From contig JAHFDQ010000372.1 of the NCBI GenBank assembly GCA_023248915.1, positions 1-6,348 on the forward strand: DNA of 6,348 nt, written 5' to 3'. The notes below the pieces were generated by a model. The model saw only the letters and a list, made by a program, of their open reading frames with translations. It did no database searches and was not told the DNA's origin. Below are positions 5,107 to 6,348 of this stretch, piece by piece. The DNA is from Archangiaceae bacterium (lineage in GTDB: Bacteria > Myxococcota > Myxococcia > Myxococcales > Myxococcaceae). Every line of letters starts with the position of its first letter. Position 1 is the stretch's first letter. The translations under genes and the position numbers were made by a program.

Positions 5107-5403
5107 GACGACTTTTTCGTCCCCACAGTTGCGGCAGACAACGCGAGTGAAGCCCTCGCTCAACACTCCACACGAAATGAAGCTCTGGAATTCCGTCTCG
5201 ACGTAGCGCGGCATCCCGAAGCCGTCGGCGCTCTCTTCACGCGCCCTCGCCAGGAACGTCGCCAAGTACTCCCGCACTACCCTGTGCAGCGCCGTCTTCT
5301 CGGGCTCGCGGGGCCGGTACCCGCTGCACAGCGGCGCAAGGGCAGCCCCCGGCCGCTCCTCCCAGCCCCCCAACTGCTCCGCCGCGACGGCGCCCCCGCA
5401 CAT
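5107..5403 (-). pseudogene. IS91-family transposase, N-terminal fragment
   Basis: Ninety-nine codons read from the ATG at 5403. They contain Y-R-P-R-E-P-E-K-T-A-L-H-R-V-V-R-E-Y-L-A-T-F-L-A-R-A-R-E-E-S (29-58), then G-F-G-M-P-R-Y-V-E-T-E-F (61-72), C-G-V-L-S-E-G-F (78-85) and the first zinc pair C90-x2-C93-G-D-E-K-V-V. This is the characteristic start of Y2 IS91-type transposases. The frame then runs into the recombinase element, at about 5107, in the middle of the Cys cluster. The rest of the cluster is found 3.3 kb away at 1807. The first ~28 residues are less conserved, so the start could be a little downstream. The product can no longer be functional. Confidence 0.85.
5108..5109. other. 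Right attachment junction (predicted core dinucleotide)
   Basis: Here the IS91 frame leaves recognisable sequence on the minus strand (E-K-V-V with the last V codon GTC at 5109-5107). Beyond it the element reads GGGTTGAAC. Joining the element's two ends would give AACC-GTCG-GGTT, a small dyad around the core. This is a prediction from comparing the two junctions. Confidence 0.55.
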
Positions 5404-5576
5404 CCCCCGCCCTCCAACCCCTCCACGCCAGCCGCCAACCCGCCGTCATGGTACCCGAGGCTCAACCCATTCACCCAGCCGCCCCCCGACCGCCGACACG
5501 TTTGCGCCGCCGCGCTCTTACGCAGTCGGCGTTCTGCTGCGTTTCCGCTACGGCACCCGCCCGGCGGCAAGCTCCT
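5404..5576. other. Gene-free flank upstream of the IS91 transposase
   Basis: These 173 bp separate the transposase N-terminus from the hydantoinase fragment. They should hold the upstream (terIS-side) end of the IS91-type element and its promoter. I see no clear -35/-10 pair, inverted repeat or recognisable coding frame; the boundary with the older DNA is near 5577, where hydantoinase homology stops. Confidence 0.4.
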
Positions 5577-5828
5577 TCGGCCGCCGAGCTCTTCGCCGTA
5601 GAAGGCTCCGGCGCGGGGCCCGGCGGCGGGGCCGGACAACAGGGTCATCGCGGCGCGGTCGCGAACGACTCCGGGCGCCACCACTCCGCCGTTCGACTGC
5701 ATGATGCGCAGGATGCCGCCGAAGCGAACTTGGGCCAGCTTCTCGAGCAGCGCGTCGACGTAGTTGCGCAGCTTCGGGCCGACGTACGCGTTCAGGGCGG
5801 TGGTCGACACCCGGTCGTAGGCCCGATT
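5577..5828 (-). pseudogene. Hydantoinase/oxoprolinase subunit A fragment (HyuA-like)
   Basis: Eighty-four codons match the central part of the hydantoinase A / N-methylhydantoinase / 5-oxoprolinase family, ATP-dependent amide-ring-opening enzymes. The frame reads Y-D-R-V-S-T-T-A-L-N-A-Y-V-G-P, then G-I-L-R-I-M-Q-S-N-G-G-V-V-A-P and T-L-L-S-G-P-A-A-G-P-R-A-G-A. Full proteins are about 650-700 residues, so only roughly an eighth remains. Homology is lost at about 5577, just before the expected nucleotide-binding segment, at the flank of the IS91-type remnant. It is lost at about 5828 on the other side, near the divergent nucleotidyltransferase gene. It is a relic, with the coding frame intact over its length. 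Confidence 0.75.
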
Positions 5829-5867
5829 CCTCAAGGTGGCGGCCGCAGCGCTGGCGCCGAAGCGCCG

Positions 5868-5874
5868 AAGGAGG
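5868..5874 (+). promoter_or_regulatory. Ribosome binding site fixing a TTG start
   Basis: AAGGAGG lies 5 nt upstream of TTG at 5880, a near-ideal site. It favours the TTG over the GTG at 5901, which has no comparable site. Confidence 0.7.
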
Positions 5875-5879
5875 CGCCG

Positions 5880-6348
5880 TTGAAGCCGCTCGGGTGCTCG
5901 GTGCCCCGCTTTCGCCGCGCGCAGCTCCTGGCGGGTTTGAGGAAGTCCCTGCCTCGCCGGTGTACGGCGGCCTACCTGTTCGGGTCCTACGCCTCCGGCG
6001 AGGCGCATGCCCACGGCGACGTGGACCTCATCGTCGTCGCGCCGACACGGCGCCCCTTCGTCGAGCGGTTCCGCGACTTGCCTTCGTTGGTTGCCCGCTA
6101 CGCCCCGTTGGACCTCATCGTCTACACCCCCGAGGAGTGGAAGGAGCTGGAGGGAGCGCCGAATCCGCTCCTGGCTCACGTGCGCGCGCGCTGGGTCCCG
6201 GTCCTCTCGAGGAAAGTCTCCCCTCGAAAACCGCCGTTTCGCCCGACCGTTCTCTTGGCGCTCTTCATTGGCGCGGGCTTTCTCAAACTCGAGACGCCGA
6301 CGAGCGTGGGCCCTGCGACTTCCAAGCACCCCCAGCGCCAGCAACCAC
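5880..6348 (+). CDS. Nucleotidyltransferase-fold (MNT) protein, runs off window
   Basis: The frame is open from the TTG at 5880 to the window end (156 codons). It carries the minimal nucleotidyltransferase signature L-F-G-S-Y-A-S-G-E-A (33-42) with G35-S36, then D47-x-D49 in G-D-V-D-L-I-V-V, and a third acidic position D78 in L-D-L-I-V-Y-T-P-E-E-W. All three metal-binding aspartates expected of the family are present. Such small proteins (about 100-150 aa) transfer nucleotides and often act as the antitoxin partner of a HEPN toxin. No HEPN gene is visible on the left, and the right side is outside the window. The frame continues about 45 residues past the usual end (R-W-V-P-V-L), with a hydrophobic L-L-A-L-F-I-G-A-G-F-L segment, so a tail or a lost stop is possible. 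Confidence 0.8.
   Translation, partial: MKPLGCSVPRFRRAQLLAGLRKSLPRRCTAAYLFGSYASGEAHAHGDVDLIVVAPTRRPFVERFRDLPSLVARYAPLDLIVYTPEEWKELEGAPNPLLAHVRARWVPVLSRKVSPRKPPFRPTVLLALFIGAGFLKLETPTSVGPATSKHPQRQQP

Larger units (their letters stand above)
1806..5109 (+). mobile_element. Complete-looking serine-recombinase mobile element, ~3.3 kb
   Basis: The boundaries are where the host IS91 transposase frame stops (5107) and resumes (1807). Excision at the shared GT rejoins C-x2-C-G-D-E-K-V-V with S-F-S-C-K-R-R-G-V-C-P-S-C at the family's normal spacing. All genes inside run in the plus direction and fill the element from about 20 nt inside the left end to about 12 nt from the right end. They are a DUF5372-like gene, a possible small ORF, a helix-turn-helix gene, a 101-aa unknown gene and a large serine recombinase. 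No cargo (resistance, defence or metabolic genes) is seen, so it resembles an insertion-sequence-like element moved by a serine recombinase. A near-inverted repeat lies close to both ends. Confidence 0.75.

Noticed and set aside
5571..5576. CTTG-type IS91 target tetranucleotide at the hydantoinase junction
   Set aside because: A CTTG occurs near 5570 on the minus strand, but the family's target sits at the other (oriIS) end, and a 4-bp match means little.
5277..6344. 355-codon minus-strand frame covering the hydantoinase piece and the nucleotidyltransferase
   Set aside because: Only 5577-5828 shows family sequence; the rest is antisense to the nucleotidyltransferase, or in the wrong frame over the IS91 N-terminus.
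1..6348. CRISPR array, tRNA or rRNA genes
   Set aside because: No regularly spaced direct repeats or recognisable tRNA/rRNA sequences were seen on reading both strands.

Overview
The window is GC-rich throughout, and nearly all of it is mobile DNA in layers. The composition and gene types (a Y2/IS91-type transposase, a proteobacterial-looking group II intron, recombinase-associated small genes) fit a high-GC proteobacterium, possibly a myxobacterium. That is an impression from memory of the families, not a proof. No stretch longer than 300 bases lacks a gene or gene remnant.

The best explanation of the layout is one IS91-family transposase gene on the minus strand, broken into three collinear pieces by later insertions. 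Its N-terminus lies at 5403-5107, a 37-codon middle piece at 1807-1697, and its C-terminus at about 300-103. The catalytic centre is missing. Between the N-terminal and middle pieces sits an apparently complete mobile element of about 3.3 kb (about 1807-5108). Removing it, with one copy of a shared GT dinucleotide, rejoins the transposase in frame and restores its cysteine cluster. Between the middle and C-terminal pieces lie the 3' end of a group II intron (maturase tail plus domains V and VI, 1411-1695), an IS-associated zinc-binding-type ORF (616-1353), and a degraded C-terminus of a second recombinase (505-290).

The 3.3-kb element is the most interesting system here. It carries, in one direction, a DUF5372-like gene (1828-2088), possibly a 62-codon ORF, a helix-turn-helix protein (from 2273), a 101-aa unknown protein (2733-3038) and a full-length large serine recombinase (3038-5095). 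The genes are linked by stop/start overlaps (ATGA, TGATG, ATGA, TAATG), which suggests translational coupling. The helix-turn-helix gene contains an A7 run forming the heptamer A AAA AAG exactly where the frame should change to end at the next gene's start. Short inverted repeats lie near both element ends.

To the right of the IS91 N-terminus there is an 84-codon fragment of a hydantoinase/oxoprolinase A gene (5828-5577, minus). A divergent small nucleotidyltransferase (MNT-fold) gene then starts from TTG at 5880, behind a perfect Shine-Dalgarno sequence, and runs off the window end. It is probably the first gene outside the mobile layers.
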